Positions 24,845-34,291 of a stretch of DNA of 64,000 bases are shown piece after piece. This DNA is from Domibacillus epiphyticus (lineage in GTDB: Bacteria; Bacillota; Bacilli; Bacillales; Domibacillaceae). Within the stretch, counting starts at the first letter, position 1. Every line of letters starts with the position of its first letter. The notes under the pieces were generated by a model that did not search any database, had not been told where the DNA came from, and saw only the letters and a list, made by a program, of their open reading frames with translations. The stretch is from NCBI RefSeq assembly GCF_001975785.1, contig NZ_MSFI01000026.1, positions 52,927-116,926 of the forward strand, read 5' to 3'. Position numbers and translations under genes: made by a program.

Positions 24845-25246
24845 TCATTTATCTTTTCCCAGGAAATGAGCCGCTGAGAATAGCTTGCTTCCATTGAGTA
24901 CAAGATATACTGCAATGGCTAGTAATGCTAAATCAAATTCATATCCAGACACTTGTCCGTTACCGAGAAAACCTGCAGCCAATTTTACTTTCAGCGTTGC
25001 AACAAGTAAAATAAGAGCAAGCAAAGCTGAAACAACTTTTGTGCCTATACCAAGAATTAAGGCAATACCGCCCGCCAACTCAATTGTTGCTACAATGTAT
25101 GCTAAAAAGCCCGGCAGGCCGATACTGTCGAACCAACCTGCAGTATTTCCAATTCCCCCTTGAAACTTAACTAAACCATGTACAAAAAATATAATACCCA
25201 GCGTTACTCTTAAAATAAGCGCGCCTACTTCATTTTTTTCTGCCAT
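24845..25246 (-). CDS. DoxX family membrane protein 1
   Basis: A 133-residue protein with four membrane segments in the DoxX pattern: LRVTLGIIFFVHGLVKFQGG near residue 13, GWFDSIGLPGFLAYIVATIELAGG near residue 37. In Bacillus, DoxX proteins (CatD, MhqP) are paired with ring-cleaving dioxygenases and help resist quinones. It lies in the same operon between MhqO-like dioxygenase and WrbA. ATG 25246 follows GGAGTG. Confidence 0.87.
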   Translation of the reverse strand: MAEKNEVGALILRVTLGIIFFVHGLVKFQGGIGNTAGWFDSIGLPGFLAYIVATIELAGGIALILGIGTKVVSALLALILLVATLKVKLAAGFLGNGQVSGYEFDLALLAIAVYLVLNGSKLFSAAHFLGKDK

Positions 25247-25312
25247 TCTGCACACTCCATCTCAATATTTTTACTGCATTAATGAAAAATCTCTTCACGC
25301 ATCTTTTATTTT

Positions 25313-26251
25313 TCAGTCCAATTCTCTAACTTCAACCGGAATCAATATGTTTTCAAGCTTCTCTCTGTGAGATTCGTATTGAGCCGGCAGTTTCAAACTT
25401 TCTCCCATCGTCTCCAGTGACTCATCATGCGCAAATCCTGGCGGGTCTGTTGCAATTTCAAATAAAATTTCCCCATGTTCTCTAAAATAGATGGCATTAA
25501 AGTAATTTCTGTCCTGAACAGGGGTCACTCCATACCCATACTTCTCTACATGCTGTTTCCAATCTAATTGATCATGATCATCATCTGCACGCCAGGCAAT
25601 ATGATGAACAGTTCCCGTTCCCATTTGGCCGCGTCCAGATGATGTGGTCTTTAAGTCGATAACATTTCCGATTTCACTTGAAGAACGAAAACGAACCAAA
25701 TCCCCTTCTTTTCCGCCCATCTCAAGTCCCATTACTTTTTCCAATAATGCAGCGGTTTTGCCAGGCTGTGCGGACAATAACACGGCACCGCCAAATCCTT
25801 TAATCGCCACTTCCGGTGTCACACCGCCAAATTCCCACCCATTCTTTTCTCCTTCTGCCCGTGCTACCATATCAATCTGCAGGCCGTGGGGATCGCTGAA
25901 TGCAAGGTATTGTTCACCAAACCGTTCTGTCTTTTGAAAAGAAATATTGAATGAATCCAGTCTTTTTTCCCAAAAGCCAAGGGCTCCCTCCGGCACAACG
26001 TAAGATGTAACACCTACCTGGCCATCCCCGATTGTGCCGCGTTTAGCACCTGCCCAGGGAAAGAAGGTGATAATCGTTCCAGGTTTTCCTCCTTGATCGC
26101 CGAAATAAAGGTGATAGGTACCCGGGTCATCAAAGTTGACCGTTTTTTTTACCAAACGCAGCCCTAATACACCTGCATAAAAATCTACATTTTCCTGTGG
26201 ATGTCCAACAATCGCTGTAATGTGGTGAATACCTGCTGTTTTTTTTGCCAT
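25313..26251 (-). CDS. mhqO: Ring-cleaving dioxygenase, MhqO family
   Basis: A 312-residue VOC-fold dioxygenase, the length of Bacillus MhqO. Metal ligands are likely His in GIHHITAIVG near residue 8, His in GTVHHIAWRADD near residue 220 and Glu in REHGEILFEIATDPPGF near residue 264. MhqO opens hydroquinone or catechol rings and protects against methylhydroquinone. It follows a DoxX gene and precedes another, the Mhq/Cat arrangement. Regulation by an MhqR-type repressor is suggested by palindromes at 26713-26898. RBS GAGAGGAGAA. Confidence 0.9.
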   Translation of the reverse strand: MAKKTAGIHHITAIVGHPQENVDFYAGVLGLRLVKKTVNFDDPGTYHLYFGDQGGKPGTIITFFPWAGAKRGTIGDGQVGVTSYVVPEGALGFWEKRLDSFNISFQKTERFGEQYLAFSDPHGLQIDMVARAEGEKNGWEFGGVTPEVAIKGFGGAVLLSAQPGKTAALLEKVMGLEMGGKEGDLVRFRSSSEIGNVIDLKTTSSGRGQMGTGTVHHIAWRADDDHDQLDWKQHVEKYGYGVTPVQDRNYFNAIYFREHGEILFEIATDPPGFAHDESLETMGESLKLPAQYESHREKLENILIPVEVRELD

Positions 26252-26296
26252 CTTTTCTTCTCCTCTCACATAGAACTTGTTTTTACCCCATCATTT

Positions 26297-26695
26297 TTAG
26301 AAAATAAGAGCGTCCAGTGCAAACTGCCCTGGTCCCGTCATCGCGATACCAATTGCGGCGGCAATCAAAATAACATTATATTCATACCCATTTTGTGTAC
26401 TCCAGAACCCGTTTGCACCGTGTACTTTGACAATTGCAATAACCATTGTGGCAGCAATCAGCACCCCGGCAAGCGGTGTTAATAAACCCAGGGCGAATAA
26501 TGCACCTCCTGCTAGTTCAGTAAAACCTGCAATGAAAGCAATCTTTACACCAGGCTTCATACCAATGGAATCAAACCAGCCGCCCGTTCCTTTTAAGCCA
26601 TATCCGCCAAACCAGCCAAATAACTTTTGCGCTCCATGTCCAACAAACGTAAGCCCTATAACCAATCGAATCAGTAACAATCCTGCATCTATCAT
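26297..26695 (-). CDS. DoxX family membrane protein 2
   Basis: A 132-residue four-segment DoxX protein (LLLIRLVIGLTFVGHGAQKL at the N-terminus, GWFDSIGMKPGVKIAFIAGFTELAGG near residue 41). It is the first gene of the quinone-stress operon and has a strong AGGAGG site. Together with the second DoxX protein, the dioxygenase and WrbA it likely forms a membrane-associated quinone or thiol redox defence. Confidence 0.88.
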   Translation of the reverse strand: MIDAGLLLIRLVIGLTFVGHGAQKLFGWFGGYGLKGTGGWFDSIGMKPGVKIAFIAGFTELAGGALFALGLLTPLAGVLIAATMVIAIVKVHGANGFWSTQNGYEYNVILIAAAIGIAMTGPGQFALDALIF

Positions 26696-26712
26696 CTTAA
26701 AATTCCTCCTAA

Positions 26713-26748
26713 TATCTCGAATTAATATATCTTTAATTAAAGATATAT
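26713..26748. promoter_or_regulatory. MhqR-like operator region, proximal
   Basis: A half-site TATCTCGAATTAATATAT (26713-26730) is followed by a perfect 24-base palindrome at 26725-26748 centred on TTTAATTAAA, with ATATATC and GATATAT ends. The MhqR box of Bacillus has the form TATCTCGAATTCGAGATA. These sites sit just upstream of the DoxX 2 start codon. Confidence 0.65.
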
Positions 26749-26865
26749 ACCTAAAAAAATTTTACAACTTTTAAACTTTAACTCGTACTCCTATCTTCTT
26801 CTGATTGAGGAACGTTTCGATTAACGCCTTCAATCGGGCACTTACGATTCATCACTTCCTTAATT

Positions 26866-26898
26866 TATCTCGATTTAAATTATCTTTAATTCGAGATA
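26866..26898. promoter_or_regulatory. MhqR-like operator region, distal
   Basis: TATCTTTAATTCGAGATA (26881-26898) matches the MhqR-type palindrome at 16 of 18 bases, with a further half-site TATCTCGA at 26866-26873. It lies about 185 bases before DoxX 2. The 26749-26865 stretch between holds no gene that I can see. Confidence 0.65.
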
Positions 26899-26929
26899 AT
26901 AATAGCACGCGCATTTTTTCATGTCAACA

Positions 26930-26966
26930 CAAAAAAACAGCGAGTCATGATTGACCCGCCGCTGTT
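26930..26966 (-). terminator. Terminator of the SulP gene
   Basis: AACAGCG pairs with CGCTGTT with an inner GTCA/TGAC pairing, followed by TTTTTTTGTG on the minus strand. Confidence 0.75.
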
Positions 26967-26969
26967 ACT

Positions 26970-28415
26970 TTATTGAATCCCGACTTGCTGCATAAGCCGG
27001 GCGCTTTGTCCGTTCAATCCAACTAACTGAACCGGCACACTATTTTCCTTATACTTCGTGATCACTTTTTCAATTGCTGCAACACCTGAGTCGTCCCATA
27101 TATTCGCAGCGGTTAAATCAATCACGACACGGTTAACATCTTCTTTGTAATCAAATTCATTTAAAAAGTCCGTGACGGATGCAAAGAAAATCTGTCCTGA
27201 CACACGGTATATTTTTTCATTAGCATTTCTTGTTTCATTCGTAATATCCAGCTTGGATATTTTCGCTGCAAAAAACAGCGCGCTTAAAATAATGCCGGCG
27301 AACACACCCTGCGACAAGTCATGCGTCCAAACAACAACTGCTACCGTGACGATCATCACGATAGTATCCGTAACAGGGACTTTACGGACGGAGGTAATTG
27401 ATGCCCAGTCAAATGTGCCGATTGACACCATAATCATGACACCGACTAGTGCAGCCATCGGAATTTGAATGACAATATCACTCAGGACAATAATTAACAA
27501 CAGCAAAACAACACCCGCTGTCAAGGTCGACAGCCGGCCCCTGCCGCCGGATTTCACATTGATGACAGACTGTCCAATCATCGCACAGCCCGCCATACCG
27601 CCAAGGAAACCGGTCGCAATGTTCGCAATCCCTTGACCACGTGCTTCTCTGTTTTTGTCACTTTCTGTATCCGTCATATCATCCACAATGGATGCGGTTA
27701 AAAGAGACTCAAGGAGACCGACAATAGATAAAGCGAGTGCCGTTGGAAAAATAATGGATAACGTTTCAAAATTAAGCGGCACGTCCGGGAAAAAGAAAGA
27801 TGGAAGTGTTCCGCTAATATTGCCCAGGTCTCCGACAGTTCGTAAATCAAAGCCGGCAAACACCGCTATAACGGTCATGACAACAATGGCAACAAGTGGT
27901 GATGGAACCGCTTTGGTTACGCGCGGAAGCAAATAAATAATAGCCAATGTAGCCGCGACGAATACGTATGTCATCGTTGAAATCCCGATAAAATGCGGTA
28001 CTTGCGCCATGAATATTAATATGGCCAGAGCGTTCACAAAGCCTATCATGACCGAACGCGGGATGAACTTCATAAATCGGGCAATTTTCAAATACCCGAA
28101 TGTCACCTGCAATATGCCTGTTAAAATGGTCGCTGCAAATAAGTATTGCAGTCCATGATCTTTTACAAGCGTCACCATGAGAAGCGCCATCGCACCGGTC
28201 GCAGCTGAAATCATAGCAGGACGCCCGCCCATAAACGCGATGACCACTGCCATTGAAAACGAAGCGTATAATCCAACCATTGGATCTACGCCTGCGATAA
28301 TTGAAAATGCAATCGCTTCTGGAATGAGCGCGAGTGCAACGACAAGACCGGACAGCAAATCGCCTTTCACATTCCCGAACCATTCTCTTTTTACTTTTTG
28401 TACTGATAAATCCAT
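26970..28415 (-). CDS. SulP family anion transporter with STAS domain
   Basis: A 481-residue permease of the SulP/SLC26 family. Around 12 membrane segments begin with the diagnostic [21 protein letters not shown] near residue 17 and [19 protein letters not shown] near residue 48. A C-terminal STAS domain covers about residues 385-481 ([21 protein letters not shown]). Members carry sulfate, bicarbonate or dicarboxylates; the substrate here is not decided. It is transcribed alone. Confidence 0.92.
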   Translation of the reverse strand: MDLSVQKVKREWFGNVKGDLLSGLVVALALIPEAIAFSIIAGVDPMVGLYASFSMAVVIAFMGGRPAMISAATGAMALLMVTLVKDHGLQYLFAATILTGILQVTFGYLKIARFMKFIPRSVMIGFVNALAILIFMAQVPHFIGISTMTYVFVAATLAIIYLLPRVTKAVPSPLVAIVVMTVIAVFAGFDLRTVGDLGNISGTLPSFFFPDVPLNFETLSIIFPTALALSIVGLLESLLTASIVDDMTDTESDKNREARGQGIANIATGFLGGMAGCAMIGQSVINVKSGGRGRLSTLTAGVVLLLLIIVLSDIVIQIPMAALVGVMIMVSIGTFDWASITSVRKVPVTDTIVMIVTVAVVVWTHDLSQGVFAGIILSALFFAAKISKLDITNETRNANEKIYRVSGQIFFASVTDFLNEFDYKEDVNRVVIDLTAANIWDDSGVAAIEKVITKYKENSVPVQLVGLNGQSARLMQQVGIQ

Positions 28416-28612
28416 GCTTCACCTCATTATATATGTATCACTTTCGACTCTCACGAAAGATCTCTTCGGATTTTACAACGTCTTTTATCCTATCATAAAG
28501 TACATTGTTTGAACATCCGAGGAACGGCTTTTGTCTAAAGTGTAAAAACAGAGATCAGCAGGAAGAACAAAACATTAATGGTTGAGTTTTGTATAAGTTT
28601 GGACTCCTTCTT

Positions 28613-29290
28613 TCAATACAATATATACCGATTCATCGGCCGCCCGATACCGCCATACTGGATGTCGATTTTCACTTTCCCTCTTTTTTCAAGGTAATCA
28701 AGATACCGCCTTGCCGTGACTCTTGCCGTGCCGACAACTTCCGCAACTTCTTCAGCAGAAATAGGTTTGTCCATCTTAGATAAGCAGGTGATAATTTTTG
28801 CTAACGTAACCGCATTTAATCCTTTTGGCAAATCGTCTGGTTCATCTGTATCCTTCAGGAATAATATATCATCCAGTTCCCTTTGGCTGATGGTTCCTTT
28901 GTCGTTCAAACGTTTTCGGAAGGAGAGATAATTTTCCAGCGCTTGTTTCATCCGCTCAAATTTAAATGGTTTCATTATATAATCAAACGCACCGTGCTGG
29001 AAGACCTGGCGTACAGTGTCTATCTCACTAGCAGCTGTAATGGCAATGACATCCACCCGATGCCCTTCTTTCCTCAATTGATGCAATGTTTCAAGACCGT
29101 CCATTACTGGCATATATAAATCAACAATGACGAGATCAGGAGATAATGTCCGAATGAGCTCCATTCCTTCTTCCCCATTGGCCGCCAGCCCAATAATCTC
29201 AAATCCATCTACTCTGTTAATAAACTCTTTGTTTACTTCCTGAACCATTAAGTCATCTTCAATCAGGAGCACTTTAATCAACTTGTCCAC
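28613..29290 (-). CDS. dctR: C4-dicarboxylate response regulator, DctR/DcuR family
   Basis: A 225-residue response regulator. The receiver domain has the phosphoacceptor in DLVIVDLYMPVMDGLETL near residue 56 and lysine in YIMKPFKFERM near residue 104. The C-terminal half has a helix-turn-helix (SAEEVAEVVGTARVTARRYLDYL). It is the partner of the adjacent sensor kinase, overlapping it by 17 bases. By analogy with Bacillus DctR it would activate the dicarboxylate transporter gene at 32196. Confidence 0.9.
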   Translation of the reverse strand: MDKLIKVLLIEDDLMVQEVNKEFINRVDGFEIIGLAANGEEGMELIRTLSPDLVIVDLYMPVMDGLETLHQLRKEGHRVDVIAITAASEIDTVRQVFQHGAFDYIMKPFKFERMKQALENYLSFRKRLNDKGTISQRELDDILFLKDTDEPDDLPKGLNAVTLAKIITCLSKMDKPISAEEVAEVVGTARVTARRYLDYLEKRGKVKIDIQYGGIGRPMNRYILY

Positions 29291-30896
29291 CTCTATTCTT
29301 GTTATGATTCATTGGAAATGTAAGAATGAAAGTCGTTCCTTCCCCAGGGATAGACTCCAATTGTATTTCCCCACTTCCTTTTTCGACAATTTGTTTCACT
29401 AAATAGAGCCCGATCCCTCTGCCTGTTTTTGCTTTTGTGGAAAAACCTTGATTAAAAATAAATGGTTGTTTTTCTTTTTCAATTCCAGGACCATTGTCTT
29501 CAACTAAAATCGACAGCACCTGTTCTGTTTGCTGAATGCTAACATAAATCTGATTGTCTTCACTTTGCTTTTGAAATGAATCAAACGCGTTTTCAATCAA
29601 GTTCCCGAGTACAAGGACAAAATCATGATGGTCTAAATACAGGGGAAATGTCTGCAGTTTACTATGGCGGTCAATAATAACTTGAATCCCCAATTCTTTC
29701 CCCCGGCTGACTTTGCTCAACAATAGACCGGACAGACTGTCATCTTTAATATTTTTACTTAAAAATCGGGTCAGCTCTTCCTGTTCTTCCGAAACTTGAA
29801 AAACATATTCAAGCGCTTTTTCTCTGTTCCCAAGCTGGATCAATCCAGCAATCGTATGCAATTTGTTCATATGTTCATGATTTTGCACCCTGAGTGCACT
29901 GACAAATGCCTTTACTCCTGTCAGCTCTTCCGCTAGCTGCTTTACCTGTGTACGATCCTGAAAAATGGCAATGGCTCCGACCGTTGAGCCTGCTACTCGA
30001 ATCGGCACCCTATTCGACAAGATGGCCAGATTCCGAATTTGCATGTTTTTATTGTAGATAGGATGATCCAATTGTAATACTTCCGGCAATTGTGTATCCG
30101 GAAGCACTTCTCTTATTTGATGCCCAATCACATCCCCTTTAACACCCAACATTGCTTTTGCCCGATCATTAAAAATCGTAATTCTCTCAAATTTATCGAT
30201 CGCGATAACACCCTCATGCATAGCGTTAAATGTTTCTGTCCGCTCCACAACAAGCTGCGCAATCTCATGCGGCTCCAGCTTAAACATTTGCTCCTTTAAA
30301 TGCCGGGCCAGCAAATACGCGCCCAAGCACGATATTAAGAGCGCCAGAATCGACGAAACGACGATTTCCATCTTCACAGACAAAACCGTTTCCATTACTT
30401 GTGGCAGCTTATAACCTGCAATCACGACGCCCACTTGATTGTGTGCTTCGTCTAAAATCGGAACAAAGGACCGAATGACCGTGCCGACTTCACCTTCTCC
30501 TTTTGCTGTATAAGAATGCTCAGCGAAAGCCGGCCCTTCATCCTTTCCGTTCGATACGGTCCCAATTTTGCTTTGTACAGGGTGAGTTAATCTCACACGA
30601 TCCATATTGAGAACAACAATATAATCTGCTTTATTTATTACACGCAGCTCTTCAACTGCGTCCGCTGCTCCATCCGGAACACGGTTTGAAGAAGATAAGC
30701 TCTCTGCCAAGCCAGGAAGTTCCGCCACTGTCCTAGCCGTTAAAATTGCCGTATCCCGCAGTTCACTTTCTTCTGTTTCAAGATAATTACCGGTCAAAAC
30801 GATTCCGAGCACGAAAAAAGAGAACATGAGAATAAACACGATAAGTCCAGTTATTTTCCATTGTATAGGGACCCTTACCATAAACCACGCCGCCAT
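29274..30896 (-). CDS. dctS: C4-dicarboxylate sensor histidine kinase, DctS/DcuS family
   Basis: A membrane kinase of about 540 residues. One N-terminal membrane segment, an extracytoplasmic PAS-like sensor (residues about 35-165) and a second membrane segment are followed by a cytoplasmic PAS domain, then a SpoB-type histidine box (VQNHEHMNKLHTIAGLIQLG) and the ATPase domain (NLIENAFDSF, VEDNGPGI, GRGIGLYLVKQ). This is the DcuS/CitA layout. A longer frame would run into the divergent binding-protein gene, so a start at 30896 (or 30881) is preferred although the binding site is weak. Confidence 0.88.
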   Translation of the reverse strand: MAAWFMVRVPIQWKITGLIVFILMFSFFVLGIVLTGNYLETEESELRDTAILTARTVAELPGLAESLSSSNRVPDGAADAVEELRVINKADYIVVLNMDRVRLTHPVQSKIGTVSNGKDEGPAFAEHSYTAKGEGEVGTVIRSFVPILDEAHNQVGVVIAGYKLPQVMETVLSVKMEIVVSSILALLISCLGAYLLARHLKEQMFKLEPHEIAQLVVERTETFNAMHEGVIAIDKFERITIFNDRAKAMLGVKGDVIGHQIREVLPDTQLPEVLQLDHPIYNKNMQIRNLAILSNRVPIRVAGSTVGAIAIFQDRTQVKQLAEELTGVKAFVSALRVQNHEHMNKLHTIAGLIQLGNREKALEYVFQVSEEQEELTRFLSKNIKDDSLSGLLLSKVSRGKELGIQVIIDRHSKLQTFPLYLDHHDFVLVLGNLIENAFDSFQKQSEDNQIYVSIQQTEQVLSILVEDNGPGIEKEKQPFIFNQGFSTKAKTGRGIGLYLVKQIVEKGSGEIQLESIPGEGTTFILTFPMNHNKNRGGQVD

Positions 30897-31008
30897 TCTC
30901 AAAAAATAATAGTATGATTTTATTTTACCATGGAAGAGAAAAACAAAAACGCTGCAGAAAAAATGATATGATAAAAACATAGAACCAATTAATGCACAGG
31001 TGATGCTC

Positions 31009-32064
31009 ATGACAAAATATATCGGTTTTTGCCTAACGATTCTTTTGCTGCTTCTCGGATTTTATTTTTACCAAAACAATCTGGACAACGAACGGCAAAC
31101 GCTTTCCTATGATGATGAACAGGAAGGTCTTGAAAAACAAATTACCATTCATTTCTCTCACGTCGTCGCAGAAAATACACCAAAAGGGCTCGCTGCTCAA
31201 AAATTCGCAGAACTGGTCAGTGAGAAAACGAATGGACAGGTGCAGGTCCACATTTTTCAAAACGGTATTCTTTATTCTGATGACGATGAATATGAAGCAC
31301 TGCAAAGGGGAGATATCGAAATGATTGCTCCTTCGTTTTCAAAGATGATTGACACTGTACCAGAGTGGAAAGTGCTTGATCTTCCATTTATTTTCAACCG
31401 AAACAGCCAGGTGGAAGCCGTCTTGGCCGGACAAACAAGTGATCATCTCCTATCTATGATAAAAGATAAAAAAGTAAAAGGATTATCTTTTTGGAGTAAT
31501 GGTTTTAAACAGATGACGAGCGATGGAACACCCCTTCTTGAACCGGAACATTTTCGCGGCCAGACATTTCGTGTGATGCCGGGGCCTGTCATTGAAGAGC
31601 AGTTCCGGCTTTTAAACGCTCGGACAGTCGTAATGCCTTTTACCGAAGTGTATCAGGGACTCGGAACGAGAGAAATCGACGGTCAGGAAAATACCATTTC
31701 CAATATTTATTCAAAGCGTCTGTATCGGGTGCAAAAACATTTAACCATCAGCAATCATGGGTATCTCGCATATGCCGTAATGGTGAATCAAAAATTTTGG
31801 AACGGTTTACCTGAGGATATTCAGGAGAAAATTCAAGAAGCAATGCGTGAAACAACACTCTGGAATATGAAAGAAGCAGCGAAAATGAATGAACTGCAGC
31901 TTCAAGACATAAAAGAGAATTCCACCATTCAAATGTATCGCCTAACGGAACAGCAAAAGAAAGAGTGGCTGCAAACATTTCAACCGCTATATAGAGAAGT
32001 TGAAGAAGAGGTCGGCCGTGACTTAATCGAATTAATTCAATCCCCTCCTGATGAAGAGCGCTAA
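31009..32064 (+). CDS. dctB: DctP-type C4-dicarboxylate-binding protein, likely sensory partner of DctS
   Basis: A 351-residue solute-binding protein of the TRAP DctP family with an N-terminal membrane anchor and no lipobox cysteine. FRVMPGPVIEEQF near residue 181 and FTEVYQGLGTREIDGQENT near residue 210 are the ligand-binding blocks. No TRAP permease genes accompany it. In Bacillus the equivalent DctB works with DctS as a dicarboxylate sensor rather than in transport, and the order dctB with divergent dctS-dctR and downstream dctP is the same here. ATG 31009 has AGGTGAT before it. It overlaps a terminator at its stop. Confidence 0.87.
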   Translation: MTKYIGFCLTILLLLLGFYFYQNNLDNERQTLSYDDEQEGLEKQITIHFSHVVAENTPKGLAAQKFAELVSEKTNGQVQVHIFQNGILYSDDDEYEALQRGDIEMIAPSFSKMIDTVPEWKVLDLPFIFNRNSQVEAVLAGQTSDHLLSMIKDKKVKGLSFWSNGFKQMTSDGTPLLEPEHFRGQTFRVMPGPVIEEQFRLLNARTVVMPFTEVYQGLGTREIDGQENTISNIYSKRLYRVQKHLTISNHGYLAYAVMVNQKFWNGLPEDIQEKIQEAMRETTLWNMKEAAKMNELQLQDIKENSTIQMYRLTEQQKKEWLQTFQPLYREVEEEVGRDLIELIQSPPDEER

Positions 32065-32080
32065 TAAGCGCTCTTTTTTT
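32056..32080 (+). terminator. Terminator of dctB
   Basis: GAGCGCT and AGCGCTC flank a four-base loop, followed by seven T residues. The stem covers the stop codon region. Confidence 0.8.
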
Positions 32081-32157
32081 GACCAAAAAGACCAAAAGAA
32101 CCATTATTACCAAAAATACTTATTATGCAAATTGTCTGTTAATATTTTGTTAAGGAA

Positions 32158-32172
32158 TTGAAACCGCTATCA
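32158..32172 (+). promoter_or_regulatory. CcpA cre box upstream of dctP
   Basis: TTGAAACCGCTATCA fits WTGNAANCGNWNNCW at every position and lies 24 bases before the start codon, suited to blocking transcription. Confidence 0.65.
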
Positions 32173-32195
32173 AATAAATGTAAGGAGGTTTATCT

Positions 32196-33455
32196 ATGCG
32201 CAGAGCATTAAATAATTTAACCGTACGTGTAATCATAGGTATTATTTTAGGTATCGCTGTTGGTATTGCTTTCCCGGCTTTCGGAGAGGACTTGAAAGTT
32301 CTAGCGGATGTATTTATCAAAATGATTAAAATGGTCATCGCACCAATCATCTTCCTCACTGTTGTCATCGGAATTGGCAGCATGGGTGATTTGAAGAAAG
32401 TTGGGCGGATCGGAGGAAAGGCTCTTCTTTACTTTGAAATCGTAACAACATTTGCACTAGCGATCGGGATTATTGTAGTAAACATTCTTCAACCTGGTGC
32501 CGGATTTAATACATCTTCCGTTGAAGGCGGAGATGTATCTGAATACACAAAAGGTGCGGAAGAATCAAGTCATGGATTTGTTGAATTCTTTGTAGGGGTT
32601 GTACCGGAAAATGCGATGGCTGCAATGGCTGGCGGAGACTTGCTTCCTATTTTATTCTTTGCTATTTTCTTTGGTCTTTCACTTGCCTCTCTTGGAGAAC
32701 GCGGTAAACCAGTCGTTGATTTCTTCGAACGATTAACGGATATTTTCTTTGGCATCGTTAACATGATTATGAAAGTTTCGCCGATTGCCGCTTTTGGTGC
32801 AATGGCGTACACGATCGGAAAATTCGGTCTCGGTTCACTCGTATCTCTTGGACAGCTTATGCTCGGTGTATATATTACTTGTGCACTATTCGTTATCGTT
32901 ATCCTTGGTGGAATTGCTAAACTTTTCGGCTTCAATATCTTTAAATTTATCGCTTATATTAAAGAAGAAATTTTACTCGTTTTAGGTACATCTTCTTCAG
33001 AATCTGCTCTTCCAAAATTGATGCAGAAGCTTGAAAATTACGGCTGTTCTAAGCCGGTTGTCGGATTGGTTGTACCGACAGGCTATTCGTTTAACCTGGA
33101 TGGTACGTCGATCTACCTGTCAATGGCTGCGATTTTTATCGCACAGGCTTACGGAGTTGATTTAACCATCTGGCAAGAGCTTACATTGTTAGGTGTACTC
33201 ATGCTGACATCTAAAGGTGCTGCAGGTGTTACAGGTTCCGGCTTTATTACATTGGCTGCGACACTGGCTGCTTTCCCAATGATTCCTGTAGAAGGTATTG
33301 CCTTGCTTCTCGGTGTTGACCGTTTCATGTCAGAAGCACGCGCAATTACAAACCTAATCGGAAACGGCGTAGCTACTGTTGTCGTATCTAAAATGGAAAA
33401 AGAATTCCACCCACCGGCAGATCTGCACGCTGCTGAGACTAAGGTGGCCAACTAA
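32196..33455 (+). CDS. dctP: C4-dicarboxylate:cation symporter, DctA family
   Basis: A 419-residue transporter of the dicarboxylate/amino acid:cation symporter family. The serine-rich hairpin [13 protein letters not shown] near residue 267, the [17 protein letters not shown] core near residue 291 and the [19 protein letters not shown] block near residue 376 are all intact. It should import succinate, fumarate and malate. Fumarate is also an end product of gentisate breakdown. Placement beside dctB/dctS/dctR and a cre box imply induction by dicarboxylates and repression by glucose. RBS AAGGAGG. Confidence 0.93.
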   Translation: MRRALNNLTVRVIIGIILGIAVGIAFPAFGEDLKVLADVFIKMIKMVIAPIIFLTVVIGIGSMGDLKKVGRIGGKALLYFEIVTTFALAIGIIVVNILQPGAGFNTSSVEGGDVSEYTKGAEESSHGFVEFFVGVVPENAMAAMAGGDLLPILFFAIFFGLSLASLGERGKPVVDFFERLTDIFFGIVNMIMKVSPIAAFGAMAYTIGKFGLGSLVSLGQLMLGVYITCALFVIVILGGIAKLFGFNIFKFIAYIKEEILLVLGTSSSESALPKLMQKLENYGCSKPVVGLVVPTGYSFNLDGTSIYLSMAAIFIAQAYGVDLTIWQELTLLGVLMLTSKGAAGVTGSGFITLAATLAAFPMIPVEGIALLLGVDRFMSEARAITNLIGNGVATVVVSKMEKEFHPPADLHAAETKVAN

Positions 33456-33465
33456 CTGAATAAAT

Positions 33466-33507
33466 AAAAGCGCCAACGTCGTAAAATCGTCGACGTTGGC
33501 GCTTTTT
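33466..33507. terminator. Terminator between dctP and the GNAT gene
   Basis: A 15-base stem (AAAGCGCCAACGTCG with its complement) with a T-run on the plus side and an A-run on the other, so it can serve both convergent genes. Confidence 0.9.
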
Positions 33508-33511
33508 TATA

Positions 33512-34054
33512 TTACTTTTCATTATTATATTCAACGACCCAGCAATCATTAAATTTTCCCTCATGCCATTCGTGCTCAGGGAGAAGTTTTACCTTTTCAA
33601 AACCGCACTTTTCATAACAGCGGATCGCCCGTTTATTCCATGATTGCGGGTTCATGACTATTTTGCCTGCCTGCTTCTCTTTCGATAAATATTCAACAAT
33701 TGCTTTCACTAGGACTTTTCCAATTCCTTTATTCCAGTATCCTACTTCACCAATTAACTGATCTGTTCCGTAAATAACCGCCTCATCACCTGTGTACCCA
33801 TACATTTCTCTTTCCTGTTCATCAAGCAGATAATATTGCGCATAGCCGATTTCTGCTCCGTCAAATTCAATGATGCACCGCGTCATATCTTTTTCTTGAT
33901 TATAAAAATGGTCCTTTACTTTTTCCAAGTCAAATGAGTTGTCCCTGCCTTCATAAAATTCCAGAACCACCGGGTCAGACAGCCATTTTACAAGTAATCC
34001 CTGATCTTTCTCCATTAGTGAACGAATTCTCAGCCTGCCCTTTTGAAATAGCAT
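33512..34054 (-). CDS. GNAT family N-acetyltransferase, AAC(6')-like
   Basis: A 180-residue acetyltransferase. The acetyl-CoA-binding region YWNKGIGKVLVKAIVEYL is near residue 107, and NPQSWNKRAIRCYEKCGFEKV near residue 136 is the usual closing motif. The overall form resembles aminoglycoside 6'-N-acetyltransferases and their chromosomal relatives, but substrate cannot be assigned and resistance should not be assumed. It is a single-gene unit. A perfect cre match lies 58-72 bases upstream. Confidence 0.82.
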   Translation of the reverse strand: MLFQKGRLRIRSLMEKDQGLLVKWLSDPVVLEFYEGRDNSFDLEKVKDHFYNQEKDMTRCIIEFDGAEIGYAQYYLLDEQEREMYGYTGDEAVIYGTDQLIGEVGYWNKGIGKVLVKAIVEYLSKEKQAGKIVMNPQSWNKRAIRCYEKCGFEKVKLLPEHEWHEGKFNDCWVVEYNNEK

Positions 34055-34111
34055 TTCGTCTCCCCCAATCTCAAATGAGCTTTATATAAAAAATACCTAA
34101 TATTCTGATTA

Positions 34112-34126
34112 ATGTAAACGTATTCA
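34112..34126. promoter_or_regulatory. CcpA cre box before the GNAT gene
   Basis: ATGTAAACGTATTCA fits WTGNAANCGNWNNCW at all positions, in the region between the GNAT gene and the K+ channel remnant. Confidence 0.55.
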
Positions 34127-34291
34127 ATTAAAAATATGATATTTTTATCATTTCTCACGTTTACAGACAACTAGCACAAAGCAAAATTAAAATAAGGGAC
34201 AGTCATAAAAGGATGAACTTTTCTCTTTACGGTAAAATATTCAATATTATTCATGTTATTGTATAATATAGGAAAAAATGCTGTCGAAAAT

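Noticed and set aside
27847..28422. 191-residue minus-strand frame inside the SulP gene
   Set aside because: It is a shifted frame of the SulP coding sequence with unusual composition rich in Arg, Cys and His.
33512..34054. Aminoglycoside resistance gene
   Set aside because: The GNAT protein is AAC(6')-like in form only; without known residues for drug binding a resistance role is not supported.
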